Source of the DNA: Rahnella laticis
GTDB lineage: Bacteria; Pseudomonadota; Gammaproteobacteria; Enterobacterales; Enterobacteriaceae
DNA: 64,000 nt
Reading direction: 5' to 3'
NCBI RefSeq assembly: GCF_015644585.1
Contig: NZ_JADOBI010000009.1
Location: 148,404 to 212,403, forward strand
A model generated the notes under the pieces. The model was given only the letters and a program-made list of their open reading frames with translations, did no database searches and was not told the origin of the DNA. A program made the position numbers and the translations under genes. The first letter of the stretch is position 1, and each line of letters starts with the position of its first letter. Positions 17,398 through 25,072 of the stretch are shown in pieces.

Positions 17398-18411
17398 ATG
17401 AAATTACCGACACGTTTGATTCTGGCGGGTGCGCTGAGCCTGTTAAGCCTGAGCGGCTACAGCGCCATCCGTGAAGTGACTGATGACGCGGGGCATCAGG
17501 TTATTCTGCCCGCGAAAACTGACCGGATCGCCGACGCCTGGTACGCACATCATTCTTTGCTGATGACGCTGGGCGCGGGCGGCAAGATTGTGGCGACGGT
17601 CAATCATCCGGAAAGCCAGCCGTGGATGTTCCGCGTTCAGCCTTCGCTGAATCAGGCGTTGTTGGTAAAAGGCACAACATTTAATGCCGAAAGTTTGCTG
17701 GCGGAAAAAGTGGATGTGGTGTTTGTCAGCGCAGGCAACCGGGATGCAGTGGCCTTGCGGCAGGCGGGTTTACCCGTTGTCGAAATGAAATTTACCGATT
17801 TCGATTCAATGAAACATTCCCTGCGCACAACCGCGCAGGTGTTGGGAACGGCTCAGGCGGCGCAGCGTGCCGGAGATTACATTCATTATCTCGACGACAA
17901 TCTTCAGGCCATCAGCGCAAAAACGGTAAATCTGACCCAACAGCAACGCCCGCGGGTGCTGCACATTCAGTCACTTAATCCGCTGAAAGTGGATGGCAGC
18001 GATACGCTGATTGACCAGTGGATCCGCGTCGCCGGTGGCCGGAATGCCGCCGAAGGGCTGAAGGGCAACATGCAGCCGGTTTCTGCCGAGCAGCTGCTGG
18101 CGTGGCAACCGGATGTGATCATTCTGGCGGCCAGCGCCGGGGACATCTCAACCTCCGCTTATGCCAGCCAGTTTGCATTGCTGGATGCAGTGAAAGCGGG
18201 GCGTGTGTGGCGAAATCCGGCAGGCGTTTTCCCGTGGGATCGCTACGGCACGGAAACGGCATTACAGATCCAGTGGGTCGCACAAAAACTGCATCCGCAG
18301 CTTTTCCAGACGCTGGATATTGTGAAAGCGGCGCAGGATTTCTACCGCCGGTTCTTCGATTATCCGCTGACGCCAGAGGAAGCGGAGAAGATTGTCGCGG
18401 GAGAGTTTTAA
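17398..18411 (+). CDS. periplasmic siderophore/metallophore-binding protein
   Basis: About 337 residues. Signal peptide MKLPTRLILAGALSLLSLSG with likely cleavage before AIREVTDDAG, then a type III helical-backbone binding protein of the FecB/BtuF class. The opening REVTDDAGHQVILP and the later VDVVFVSAG and QPDVIILAAS are class signatures. The ATG at 17398 lies 7 bases after the receptor stop with GAGGAT before it. Last gene of the operon. The motif WYAHHSLLMTLGA near residue 50 is histidine-rich and could mean a metal-complex ligand (inference). Confidence 0.88.
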   Translation: MKLPTRLILAGALSLLSLSGYSAIREVTDDAGHQVILPAKTDRIADAWYAHHSLLMTLGAGGKIVATVNHPESQPWMFRVQPSLNQALLVKGTTFNAESLLAEKVDVVFVSAGNRDAVALRQAGLPVVEMKFTDFDSMKHSLRTTAQVLGTAQAAQRAGDYIHYLDDNLQAISAKTVNLTQQQRPRVLHIQSLNPLKVDGSDTLIDQWIRVAGGRNAAEGLKGNMQPVSAEQLLAWQPDVIILAASAGDISTSAYASQFALLDAVKAGRVWRNPAGVFPWDRYGTETALQIQWVAQKLHPQLFQTLDIVKAAQDFYRRFFDYPLTPEEAEKIVAGEF

Positions 18412-18522
18412 AGGCGAAATCAGGCAGGAATATTTATTTTTCCGGATGTCATTTTTTCAAGGTTTTCGCCCCTGATGCGGGGATACACTTCCGGCGTGCA
18501 TGAGGACGTATGCATATAGCTG

Positions 18523-18550
18523 TTGACGGATGTCAACGGGTGATTATACT
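18523..18550 (+). promoter_or_regulatory. sigma70 promoter overlapped by an inverted repeat
   Basis: TTGACG, 16 bases, TATACT: a near-consensus promoter just before the 76-aa gene. A perfect inverted repeat GTTGAC-N4-GTCAAC (18522-18537) overlaps the -35 box, a good position for an autorepressor such as the HTH protein of the pair. Confidence 0.75.
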
Positions 18551-18567
18551 ACAGCCACAGGAGGCCA

Positions 18568-18798
18568 ATGAAGGCGCATCCTAATAAGCATATTCACGCA
18601 GCCGTTGAATATGCCATTTCTAAAGGCTGGCATTTTGTCGCTGGCGGCAGCAGTTCACACTGTTTCGGACGGGTTCGTTGCGGTATTCCTGCACATCGCG
18701 AACATATGATGAGCATCTGGTCTACCCCGCGAAATCCGGAAAACCATGCCATGCAAATTATCAGAAGGGTTGATCATTGTTCTCCTGATAAGACATAA
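18568..18798 (+). CDS. HicA-like small protein, candidate toxin
   Basis: A 76-residue basic protein. The layout (N-terminal helix HAAVEYAISKGWHF, then a GSSSHCFGRV block and a C-terminal helix NPENHAMQIIRRVD) resembles the double-stranded-RNA-binding fold of HicA mRNA interferases, in which a GSHxxF histidine is catalytic. Here the equivalent would be the His of SSSHCF, but this is fold-level inference. AGGAGG precedes the ATG by 3 bases. It is followed by an HTH gene in the same direction, giving a toxin-first pair as in hicAB. A hairpin terminator lies between the two genes. Confidence 0.6.
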   Translation: MKAHPNKHIHAAVEYAISKGWHFVAGGSSSHCFGRVRCGIPAHREHMMSIWSTPRNPENHAMQIIRRVDHCSPDKT

Positions 18799-18802
18799 CA
18801 CT

Positions 18803-18823
18803 AAGGCGGGAAACCGCCTTTTT
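18803..18823 (+). terminator. terminator/attenuator between the paired genes
   Basis: Stem AAGGCGG, loop GAAA, stem CCGCCTT, then TTT. It lies 4 bases after the first gene and 27 before the second, so it should reduce transcription of the second gene or stabilise the 3' end of the first. Confidence 0.75.
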
Positions 18824-18849
18824 AGCAATTATCCGGACAACGAGGTTTT

Positions 18850-19407
18850 GTGGCACCTTTTAACTTCACGCTGACGCTTTCAGGCGTTACATCTGATACA
18901 GAAAAACTGGAAGATGCGCTCTTTGAGAGCGGCTGCGATGACGCGTTGATTTCTTTCTATGGAACGTCGGTCTATCTGGAATTTGACCGGGAAAGCACTT
19001 CATTCGCGAAAGCGGTGCTGACGGCGATCCGGGATATTGAATCCGCGGGCCTGAATGCACGTGTCGAGTCGGTCGATTCGACGCTGGTTGGGCTCAGCGA
19101 TATTGCGGAGCTGACCGGGCTGACCCGCCAGTCGGTGGCATTATTGAAAGACGGATCTCGCGGATCCCGTAATTTCCCTAATCCTGTTCAGCGGCTCAAA
19201 GGAAACTCACCGCTCTGGCGCTGGAAGAGTGTGGTGGACTGGCTGGTTGCAGAGGGAAGATTACCCGCCGGGGATCCTCGGGTGGAAGGTTCCTGCATCC
19301 TGGAAAATATCAATCTGGCGCTACAGTTACGTTCTTCTTCTGAGCCCAAACAGGTTAAGCAATTTGCACACCTGCTTGAGCATCAGAATGAAATGGCTGA
19401 TTTGTAA
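18850..19407 (+). CDS. HTH DNA-binding protein, candidate antitoxin/repressor
   Basis: A 185-residue acidic protein. The N-terminal part (about 1-75) looks like a beta-alpha-beta domain (FNFTLTLSGVTSDTEKLEDA, then ISFYGTSVYLEF). Residues about 78-140 form a MerR/AlpA-like helix-turn-helix (GLSDIAELTGLTRQSVALL, then a winged LWRWKSVVDWLV). The GTG start has ACGAGG 4-5 bases upstream. The pairing with the small basic gene suggests it neutralises and represses, but this is untested. Convergent with a hydrolase gene whose stop lies 7 bases away. Confidence 0.65.
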   Translation: MAPFNFTLTLSGVTSDTEKLEDALFESGCDDALISFYGTSVYLEFDRESTSFAKAVLTAIRDIESAGLNARVESVDSTLVGLSDIAELTGLTRQSVALLKDGSRGSRNFPNPVQRLKGNSPLWRWKSVVDWLVAEGRLPAGDPRVEGSCILENINLALQLRSSSEPKQVKQFAHLLEHQNEMADL

Positions 19408-19414
19408 TACGTCC

Positions 19415-20191
19415 TTATAAAACTTCCGCATTCAGCGCCGCGTTGATTGCTGCCGCGACGCCGGTGGGATTTTCCCACATCATCGAATGGCCTGCCTGCG
19501 GTACCACGGCGGTATGCACGCCATGCTGCGGTAAAATCGCGACATCAGGTTCCGGCAGTGAAAACTCGCCAAACAAAACGGTGGCCGGCATTTCCAGGTT
19601 ATAGAGCTGTTCGCGCCACGACGTCGCTTCGCCATTGACCAGCCCGACGGCTTGCCGGTGAATGGCCAGCGGAGACGCCACGCTCATCGATCCTGCCCAG
19701 ACAGGATCATTGCTGCGTACGGCGACATTAATCAGATGCGCGTGGCCTTTAGCCAGATAGTCTTCTTCTGAATATTCGGCGACCGCACGACTGAATATTC
19801 CGCCGCCTGCATCGAGATTCGGCTCGGCAACAATCAGGCGCTGAATCAGGTCAGGTCGCTGCGCCGCCACCATGATGGCAATACTGCCGCCCATGCTGTG
19901 GCCGATTAAATTCACCTGCGGCACCCCGAGGCTTTCCAGTAATGCGATGATGCACAGCGTGTGATCCTGCAGGCTGTAGCTGAAATCCTGTGGTTTATCA
20001 CTGAAACCGGAACCGGCTAAATCCAGCAGGAACGAACGGCGCGGGCGCAGTGATGCATCGGTCGCGACGCGTGGGAAATCGCAGGATGCCGCGCATCCCA
20101 GGCCGTGGATAAAGACCAGCGGAACGCCCAGACCTGACAACTCATGGAAACGTAAGATCATTTCCGTTCCGGGTACTTTGAAAGATTTCAT
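19415..20191 (-). CDS. alpha/beta-hydrolase
   Basis: A 258-residue alpha/beta-hydrolase fold enzyme. The oxyanion motif VFIHGLG is at about residues 26-32, the nucleophile elbow GHSMGG near 97-102, and the catalytic histidine lies in QAGHSMMW near 235. The acid is probably the Asp of EPD in the FGEFSLPEPD loop. No signal peptide, so cytoplasmic. The substrate cannot be named; esterase and C-C bond hydrolase members look alike at this level. Monocistronic and convergent with the HTH gene. Confidence 0.82.
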   Translation of the reverse strand: MKSFKVPGTEMILRFHELSGLGVPLVFIHGLGCAASCDFPRVATDASLRPRRSFLLDLAGSGFSDKPQDFSYSLQDHTLCIIALLESLGVPQVNLIGHSMGGSIAIMVAAQRPDLIQRLIVAEPNLDAGGGIFSRAVAEYSEEDYLAKGHAHLINVAVRSNDPVWAGSMSVASPLAIHRQAVGLVNGEATSWREQLYNLEMPATVLFGEFSLPEPDVAILPQHGVHTAVVPQAGHSMMWENPTGVAAAINAALNAEVL

Positions 20192-20535
20192 CTCAATCCT
20201 TTGTTAACTGCTCAAGTGCAATCTGCGGATTATAGGCAGGATTTTTCTGGGCAGCAGTACAAAAAACAAGTAAACGAACAAAGCCATCAGTTTTGCTGCG
20301 AAGTGCTCACGCATTCATTTATCAGATTTCTGTTTCAGTTAAATTTTGGAATATTCCCACCCCCTTCCGGCAGGGTTGCAGTAGCGATAACCGTCAGCAG
20401 AACATCTGTGTGAAGCTTCAGCTTTGTCTAAATAATCGCCGATCAAACCGCGTACAGTCCCGAATTTGCCTTAAAGTATTTAGCCCGTGAAAATATCTTT
20501 TGCGGGCTCTTTTCATCGGGCAGCCAAGTGATAGC
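20192..20535. other. intergenic region with one terminator-like hairpin
   Basis: About 340 bases. Short open frames here lack ribosome binding sites and family features. A hairpin AGCCCG/CGGGCT with an A-rich/T-rich inner stem (20482-20508) is followed by CTTTTC and may be a terminator from an unseen transcript. Nothing else can be supported. Confidence 0.4.
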
Positions 20536-20934
20536 ATGGAACTCTTGCTCACTTTATGGATTTATCTGATGGTCAGGTTAGGCGGTTGTGTGGCGGTTGT
20601 CTTGGCGCTGGCGTCGTTTTCAGCATCGGCTGTTACGCAGTATCAATGTGTTTTAACGCATCATACGCAGTCCGATGATGGCAATGATGTTTCTGAAGTG
20701 GTGAATAAAGATGCGCGTGTTTATGACGCCGGGAATACGTTCAGCTTTTCTCCGGACGGCAGCAAAATGGTGACCAGCCCGGAACTGACGGACATTATCG
20801 GTAAAGACAATCAGCCGATGAAAGCCGGTGCGCAGGATAACCTGATGTATATCCACGTAAAAGACAGCTTTGTGGTTGCGACGCAAACCGAAGGTTATGT
20901 GTATGGCGACTGCAAGGTGAATACAGCGAAATAA
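20536..20934 (+). CDS. hypothetical exported protein, about 132 aa
   Basis: Signal peptide region MELLLTLWIYLMVRLGGCVA followed by a hydrophobic stretch ending SASA, likely the cleavage site before VTQYQC. The mature domain of about 98 residues has two cysteines that could pair (YQC near its start, YGDCK near its end). An alternative start at 20569 gives a shorter signal peptide (MVRLGGCV). No family recognised. Ribosome binding site weak for either start. Confidence 0.6.
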   Translation: MELLLTLWIYLMVRLGGCVAVVLALASFSASAVTQYQCVLTHHTQSDDGNDVSEVVNKDARVYDAGNTFSFSPDGSKMVTSPELTDIIGKDNQPMKAGAQDNLMYIHVKDSFVVATQTEGYVYGDCKVNTAK

Positions 20935-21078
20935 ATAGAAACACTCCTGCCACTTCATTAGCACACTTCTTATAGTCGCCCGTTTCCCGACGGGCTATCC
21001 TTGCGCACTTTTCCAGCCCCGAATTTTTCTTTTTTTCTCCCGCTTCAAGAAGCAGACAATAAAGGTATTTGCCCGCTT

Positions 21079-23025
21079 ATGGCCTTACTTAACGACGAAA
21101 TCCGCGACCATACCGCCGAGTCCGTCCTTTTCGTTCGTCGCGCCGTGATCGCGTTTCTGGTTGTGGCCTTAATGTCTGCTGCTCTGGTCTTCAATCTGTA
21201 TCATCTGCAGGTCGGAATGCATGATTTTTACCAGACCCGCTCGAATCAGAATGACATCAAAATGCTGCCGATCGCCCCGAGCCGCGGGCTGATCATGGAC
21301 CGCAATGGCGTGGTGCTGGCGCAAAATATTACGCTTTACCAGATTCAGGTGATCCCCGGTAAAATGCCGGATCTCAAAGCGACCCTGAATGCCCTGAAAC
21401 CCATTGTCGATCTGACGCAGGACGATCTGGACAGCTTCCATGACGCGATGATCCATGGCCGTCACTTTGCGCAGATCCCGTTAAAACTGGCGCTGACTGA
21501 CGTCGAAGTCGCCCGTTTTTCGGTGAACCAGTTTGATTTCCCCGGTGTTTCCATCAGCACTTATCAGCAGCGGCGTTATCCGTACGGTGCGGAGCTGGCG
21601 CATGTCGTCGGTTATGTGTCGAAAATCAACGATAAAGACGCGAAACGTCTCGATGAAGAAGGGATCTCGGAGAACTACGCGGCTGACCACGATATCGGTA
21701 AGCAGGGCGTTGAAAAGTATTACGAGAATATTCTGCATGGCCGCACGGGTTATCAGGAAGTGGAAGTGGATAACCACGGGCACGTCGTGCGCCTTCTCAA
21801 AGAAGTGCCACCGCAGGCCGGGCAAAATATCTACCTGACGCTGGATCTTGGTTTACAGCAGTACATCGAAAAAGTTCTGAAAGGGCAGCGCGCCGCCGTA
21901 GTTGTGATGGATCCGCGGGATGGTGGCATCAAAGCGATGGTGTCGAGCCCGAGTTATGATCCGAATCCGTTTGTGAACGGAATTTCCAGTAAGGAATACA
22001 GCGCGTTGCTGAAAAACCCGGATCTGCCACTGATTAACCGCGTGACGCAGGGGTTGTATCCTCCGGCCTCGACGGTGAAACCGTTCATGGCAACGTCTGC
22101 CTTATTTGAAGGGGTGATTACACCGCAAACCACTTTCTTCGGCGCACCGACCTGGACACTGCCGGGCACCGAGCGTCATTACCGTGACTGGCTGAAAACC
22201 GGCCACGGCTTGCTGAATGTCACCAAAGCTATTGAAGAATCCGCCGATACGTTCTTCTATCAGGTGGCATATGAAATGGGCATCGACCGCATTCATACCT
22301 GGCTGAGCAAGTTCGGTTACGGGCAGTCCACCGGCATCGATCTCGACGAGCAATATAATGGCGTTCTGCCAAGCCGCGAATGGAAGATGAAGGTTCATAA
22401 AAAAGGCTGGTATCAGGGGGATACCGTTTCGGTGGGCATCGGCCAGGGTTATTGGGTTGCGACGCCAATCCAGATGGTGCGTGCGCTCAGCGCGCTGGTG
22501 AATAACGGCAAACTCGAAACGCCGCATCTGCTCTATTCTTCAAAAAGCGGCAAAGTGATCACGCCCTATAAAATGCCGCCGACGCAGCAAATTGCCGATG
22601 GCAAATCGCCAATCTGGGGAATAGTGAAGAACGGTATGTTCGGAATGGCGAATTTCCCGAACGGTACCGGTTATAAACTCTTCCATACCGCGCCTTATCA
22701 GATAGCCGCGAAATCAGGGACGTCTCAGGTATTCAGCCTGCGCGAGAATCAGGTCTATAACGCTAAAATGACGCCTGTCCGCTTGCGTGACCATATTTTC
22801 TATACAGCATTTGCGCCCTATAAACATCCGACGGTGGTGATGGCGCTGATTATGGAAAATGGCGGGGGCGATGGCGTGGTCGCCGGGCCGACGGCGCGTG
22901 CCATTCTTGACCATATCTTCCTGCCACCGCAGGCCACGATGTGTGACCCGGCGAAAGCAGACAATCCGGCAGACTGTGAACAACCGGTACCCACCCCGAA
23001 TTCACTGGGGTTCAGCGAGCACTGA
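21079..23025 (+). CDS. penicillin-binding protein 2 paralogue (elongation transpeptidase)
   Basis: A 648-residue class B PBP closely related to E. coli MrdA: cytoplasmic tail, one membrane anchor (about 23-43), a non-catalytic pedestal domain, and the transpeptidase domain from about 270. Active-site motifs are intact: STVK with Ser331, SAD near 388, and KSGT near 545. YPPASTVKPF has Ala where the recalled E. coli sequence has Gly. MrdA normally lies beside rodA; here rodA is absent and the gene stands alone, so it is probably an extra PBP2 like the acid-induced PBP2 paralogue of Salmonella. The ATG at 21079 matches the family N-terminus. Confidence 0.9.
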   Translation: MALLNDEIRDHTAESVLFVRRAVIAFLVVALMSAALVFNLYHLQVGMHDFYQTRSNQNDIKMLPIAPSRGLIMDRNGVVLAQNITLYQIQVIPGKMPDLKATLNALKPIVDLTQDDLDSFHDAMIHGRHFAQIPLKLALTDVEVARFSVNQFDFPGVSISTYQQRRYPYGAELAHVVGYVSKINDKDAKRLDEEGISENYAADHDIGKQGVEKYYENILHGRTGYQEVEVDNHGHVVRLLKEVPPQAGQNIYLTLDLGLQQYIEKVLKGQRAAVVVMDPRDGGIKAMVSSPSYDPNPFVNGISSKEYSALLKNPDLPLINRVTQGLYPPASTVKPFMATSALFEGVITPQTTFFGAPTWTLPGTERHYRDWLKTGHGLLNVTKAIEESADTFFYQVAYEMGIDRIHTWLSKFGYGQSTGIDLDEQYNGVLPSREWKMKVHKKGWYQGDTVSVGIGQGYWVATPIQMVRALSALVNNGKLETPHLLYSSKSGKVITPYKMPPTQQIADGKSPIWGIVKNGMFGMANFPNGTGYKLFHTAPYQIAAKSGTSQVFSLRENQVYNAKMTPVRLRDHIFYTAFAPYKHPTVVMALIMENGGGDGVVAGPTARAILDHIFLPPQATMCDPAKADNPADCEQPVPTPNSLGFSEH

Positions 23026-23055
23026 CAGGCTCTTAATAAATCACTGATAACGTGA

Positions 23056-23073
23056 TGTCATTAAATGGCGACA
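23056..23073 (+). promoter_or_regulatory. GlrR binding site 1 (TGTC-N10-GACA)
   Basis: Perfect match to TGTC-N10-GACA, the activator site of GlrR (QseF), about 200 bases upstream of the glmY sigma54 promoter. Confidence 0.85.
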
Positions 23074-23087
23074 GATGCGGTTTGGTG

Positions 23088-23105
23088 TGTCGTCATTTGG
23101 AGACA
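23088..23105 (+). promoter_or_regulatory. GlrR binding site 2 (TGTC-N10-GACA)
   Basis: Second perfect TGTC-N10-GACA, 32 bases (about three helical turns) from the first. Confidence 0.85.
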
Positions 23106-23150
23106 TTTAAGCAGCTGATTAAAAACAACTTTATATTTAAGTAAAAAACA

Positions 23151-23168
23151 TGTTGGGAAATGACGACA
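23151..23168 (+). promoter_or_regulatory. GlrR binding site 3 (one mismatch)
   Basis: TGTT-N10-GACA, one mismatch, 63 bases (about six turns) downstream of site 2. E. coli glmY also has three GlrR sites. Confidence 0.7.
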
Positions 23169-23217
23169 GCAAGCGTGATTTTTATGCAGAGATCGCAGCC
23201 ATTTTTTGAATGAGATC

Positions 23218-23253
23218 TGCACTGATAAATAAAAGTTGTTATTTATCAGTGCA
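23218..23253. repeat. 15-bp perfect inverted repeat
   Basis: TGCACTGATAAATAA and its exact complement TTATTTATCAGTGCA are separated by 6 bases. It lies between the GlrR sites and the sigma54 promoter. It could be a terminator for the upstream PBP2 transcript without a T-run, or a protein-binding site. Confidence 0.85.
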
Positions 23254-23273
23254 ATGTAATTTATATGTTATAA

Positions 23274-23290
23274 CTGGCACGGTTTGTGCT
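23274..23290 (+). promoter_or_regulatory. sigma54 promoter of glmY
   Basis: CTGGCACGGTTTGTGCT matches the -24/-12 consensus TGGCACG-N4-TTGCW with one mismatch. TATATT immediately downstream could be an overlapping sigma70 -10, as known for E. coli glmY. The predicted start is about 23301. Confidence 0.85.
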
Positions 23291-23300
23291 ATATTCTGGC

Positions 23301-23530
23301 AGTTGCTCATTCACCTGATTATGACTTGCACACGCGAAAGCGTTGATATGCTCATAATGCCCGAATGACGCCAAAGAAACGGTGCCTATCGTTCACCCGA
23401 CCGATAATCGTTGCGCAAGCACGTTATCAAACATCGAACGACACGTTGAGTGAGGCACCACCTCTTCCGGTTTGCTGGATATCCATCAGGATATCCAGCA
23501 ACACCACTCCTTCGAATACTTCCTGTTTCT
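23301..23530 (+). ncRNA. glmY: GlmY small regulatory RNA
   Basis: GlmY mimics GlmZ and sequesters the adaptor RapZ, so that GlmZ survives and activates glmS translation, adjusting glucosamine-6-phosphate supply. The transcript would begin AGTTGCTCATTCACC, close to the E. coli start, and contains CCGAATGACGCC, ACGGTGCCTATCG and ACACGTTGAGTGAGGCACC, blocks shared by GlmY and GlmZ. A 13-bp perfect stem (23472-23501) follows. The 3' end is uncertain: it could be at that stem or in the CCTGTTTCTTT stretch near 23530. Position directly upstream of glrK matches E. coli. Confidence 0.87.
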
Positions 23531-23613
23531 TTCAAATCCTCTTTCACTATCTCCGTGACACACTGGCTGTTCAAACCGTTGTCAGTTAGCATGGTTTATC
23601 TGCGGAAAATGAG

Positions 23614-25050
23614 ATGAATGCGTTGAAAAGAGGACGTTTATTCCCCGGTTCTTTACGCCAGCTGGTATTGATGGCGTTCCTGTTAGTCCTGTTGCCGTTA
23701 CTGGTGCTGGCCTGGCAGGCTTATGACAGCCTTGACCAGCTCAGCCGACAGGCGGCACACATTAACCGCACGACATTAAGCGATGCGCGTCGCAGCGAAT
23801 CCATGTCCAGCATCGCGCTGGAAATGGAACGCAGCTATCGCCAGTATTGCGTTCTCGACGATCCGACGCTTTCCCGCCTTTATCAGAATCAGCATAAACA
23901 ATATTCGCAGTTGCTGGATGCGCACGCTTCTGTCCTGCCGGATTTACGTTATTACCAGACGCTGCGCACGTTGCTGACGCAACTGACCGAACCTACCTGT
24001 CGTAATAACGCACCGGATAATGACGCTTCCGCGCGGCTGGAAAACTTCTCACGCACGAATGCCGAAATGGTTCAGGCGACCCGTGAAGTGGTCTTTTCCC
24101 GCGGCCAGCAACTTCAGCGTGCGATTGCCGAACGCGGCCAGTTCTTTGGCTGGCAGGCGCTGGTGCTGTTTCTGCTCAGCGGCGCGCTGGTGGTGCTGTT
24201 TACCCGCATGATTATCGGGCCGGTGAAAGGCGTGGAGAGAATGATCAACCGGCTGGGCGAAGGGCGTAATCTGGGGGACGTCACGCGGTTTAAAGGCCCG
24301 CGCGAAATCCGTTCTCTGGTGCAGCGTATCGTCTGGCTGAGTGAACGCCTGGCGTGGCTGGAATCACAGCGCCACGAATTTCTACGTCACATTTCCCATG
24401 AACTCAAAACGCCGCTCGCCAGCATGCGCGAAGGCACGGAGCTGCTGGCCGATGAAGTCGCCGGGCCGCTGACGCCGGATCAGAAAGACGTAGTGGCGAT
24501 ACTTAACAGCAGCAGCCGTCACCTGCAAACGCTCATCGAGCAACTGCTCGATTACAACCGCAAACTGGCGGATGCGCCCGCGCTGAGCGTGGCTGTCGAT
24601 CTGAAAATCTTAGTGAATGATGTTGTGATAGCCAACAGCCTGCCCGCGCGCGCCAAGAAGATCCGCAGCGAAGTCGCTATCGAAGCGCCACAATGTCTGG
24701 CGGAACCGACACTGCTTAAGCGCGTGCTGGATAATCTCTATTCCAATGCGGTGCACTACGGGGCTGAATCCGGTACTATTTGGGTCCGCAGCCGGGAAGA
24801 AGCAGGGCGGGTGGTTATTGAGGTGGCAAACACCGGAACCCCGATCCCCGAAGCCGAGCGCGCGATGATTTTTGAACCTTTTTACCAGGGTAGCCAGCAA
24901 CGAAAAGGGGCTGTAAAAGGCAGCGGTCTGGGATTGAGCATTGCTCAGGACTGCATTCGCCGCATGCATGGAGAGCTGCAACTGGTTGCCGTTGAAGATG
25001 CGGACGTGTGTTTTCGCATTGAATTGCCCCTGACGGCTGAGAAAAATTGA
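23614..25050 (+). CDS. glrK: GlrK (QseE) sensor histidine kinase
   Basis: A 478-residue inner-membrane kinase that phosphorylates GlrR. First helix about residues 16-36 (LVLMAFLLVLLPLLVLAW), a periplasmic helical sensor with the QYCVLDDPTLSRLYQ segment, a second helix about 178-198, HAMP, then the dimerisation domain with the phosphoacceptor in HISHELKTP near residue 262. The ATPase domain has DNLYSNAVHYG and GSGLGLSIAQD. Nearly collinear with E. coli GlrK. Reported signals in enteric bacteria include envelope stress and adrenergic hormones. First gene of glrK-qseG-glrR. Confidence 0.95.
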   Translation: MNALKRGRLFPGSLRQLVLMAFLLVLLPLLVLAWQAYDSLDQLSRQAAHINRTTLSDARRSESMSSIALEMERSYRQYCVLDDPTLSRLYQNQHKQYSQLLDAHASVLPDLRYYQTLRTLLTQLTEPTCRNNAPDNDASARLENFSRTNAEMVQATREVVFSRGQQLQRAIAERGQFFGWQALVLFLLSGALVVLFTRMIIGPVKGVERMINRLGEGRNLGDVTRFKGPREIRSLVQRIVWLSERLAWLESQRHEFLRHISHELKTPLASMREGTELLADEVAGPLTPDQKDVVAILNSSSRHLQTLIEQLLDYNRKLADAPALSVAVDLKILVNDVVIANSLPARAKKIRSEVAIEAPQCLAEPTLLKRVLDNLYSNAVHYGAESGTIWVRSREEAGRVVIEVANTGTPIPEAERAMIFEPFYQGSQQRKGAVKGSGLGLSIAQDCIRRMHGELQLVAVEDADVCFRIELPLTAEKN

Positions 25051-25072
25051 TAATGATCCTATTTGCAGGCTG

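Noticed and set aside
20201..20413. 70-codon ORF between the hydrolase and the exported-protein gene
   Set aside because: No ribosome binding site, no recognisable domain, and composition unlike neighbouring genes.
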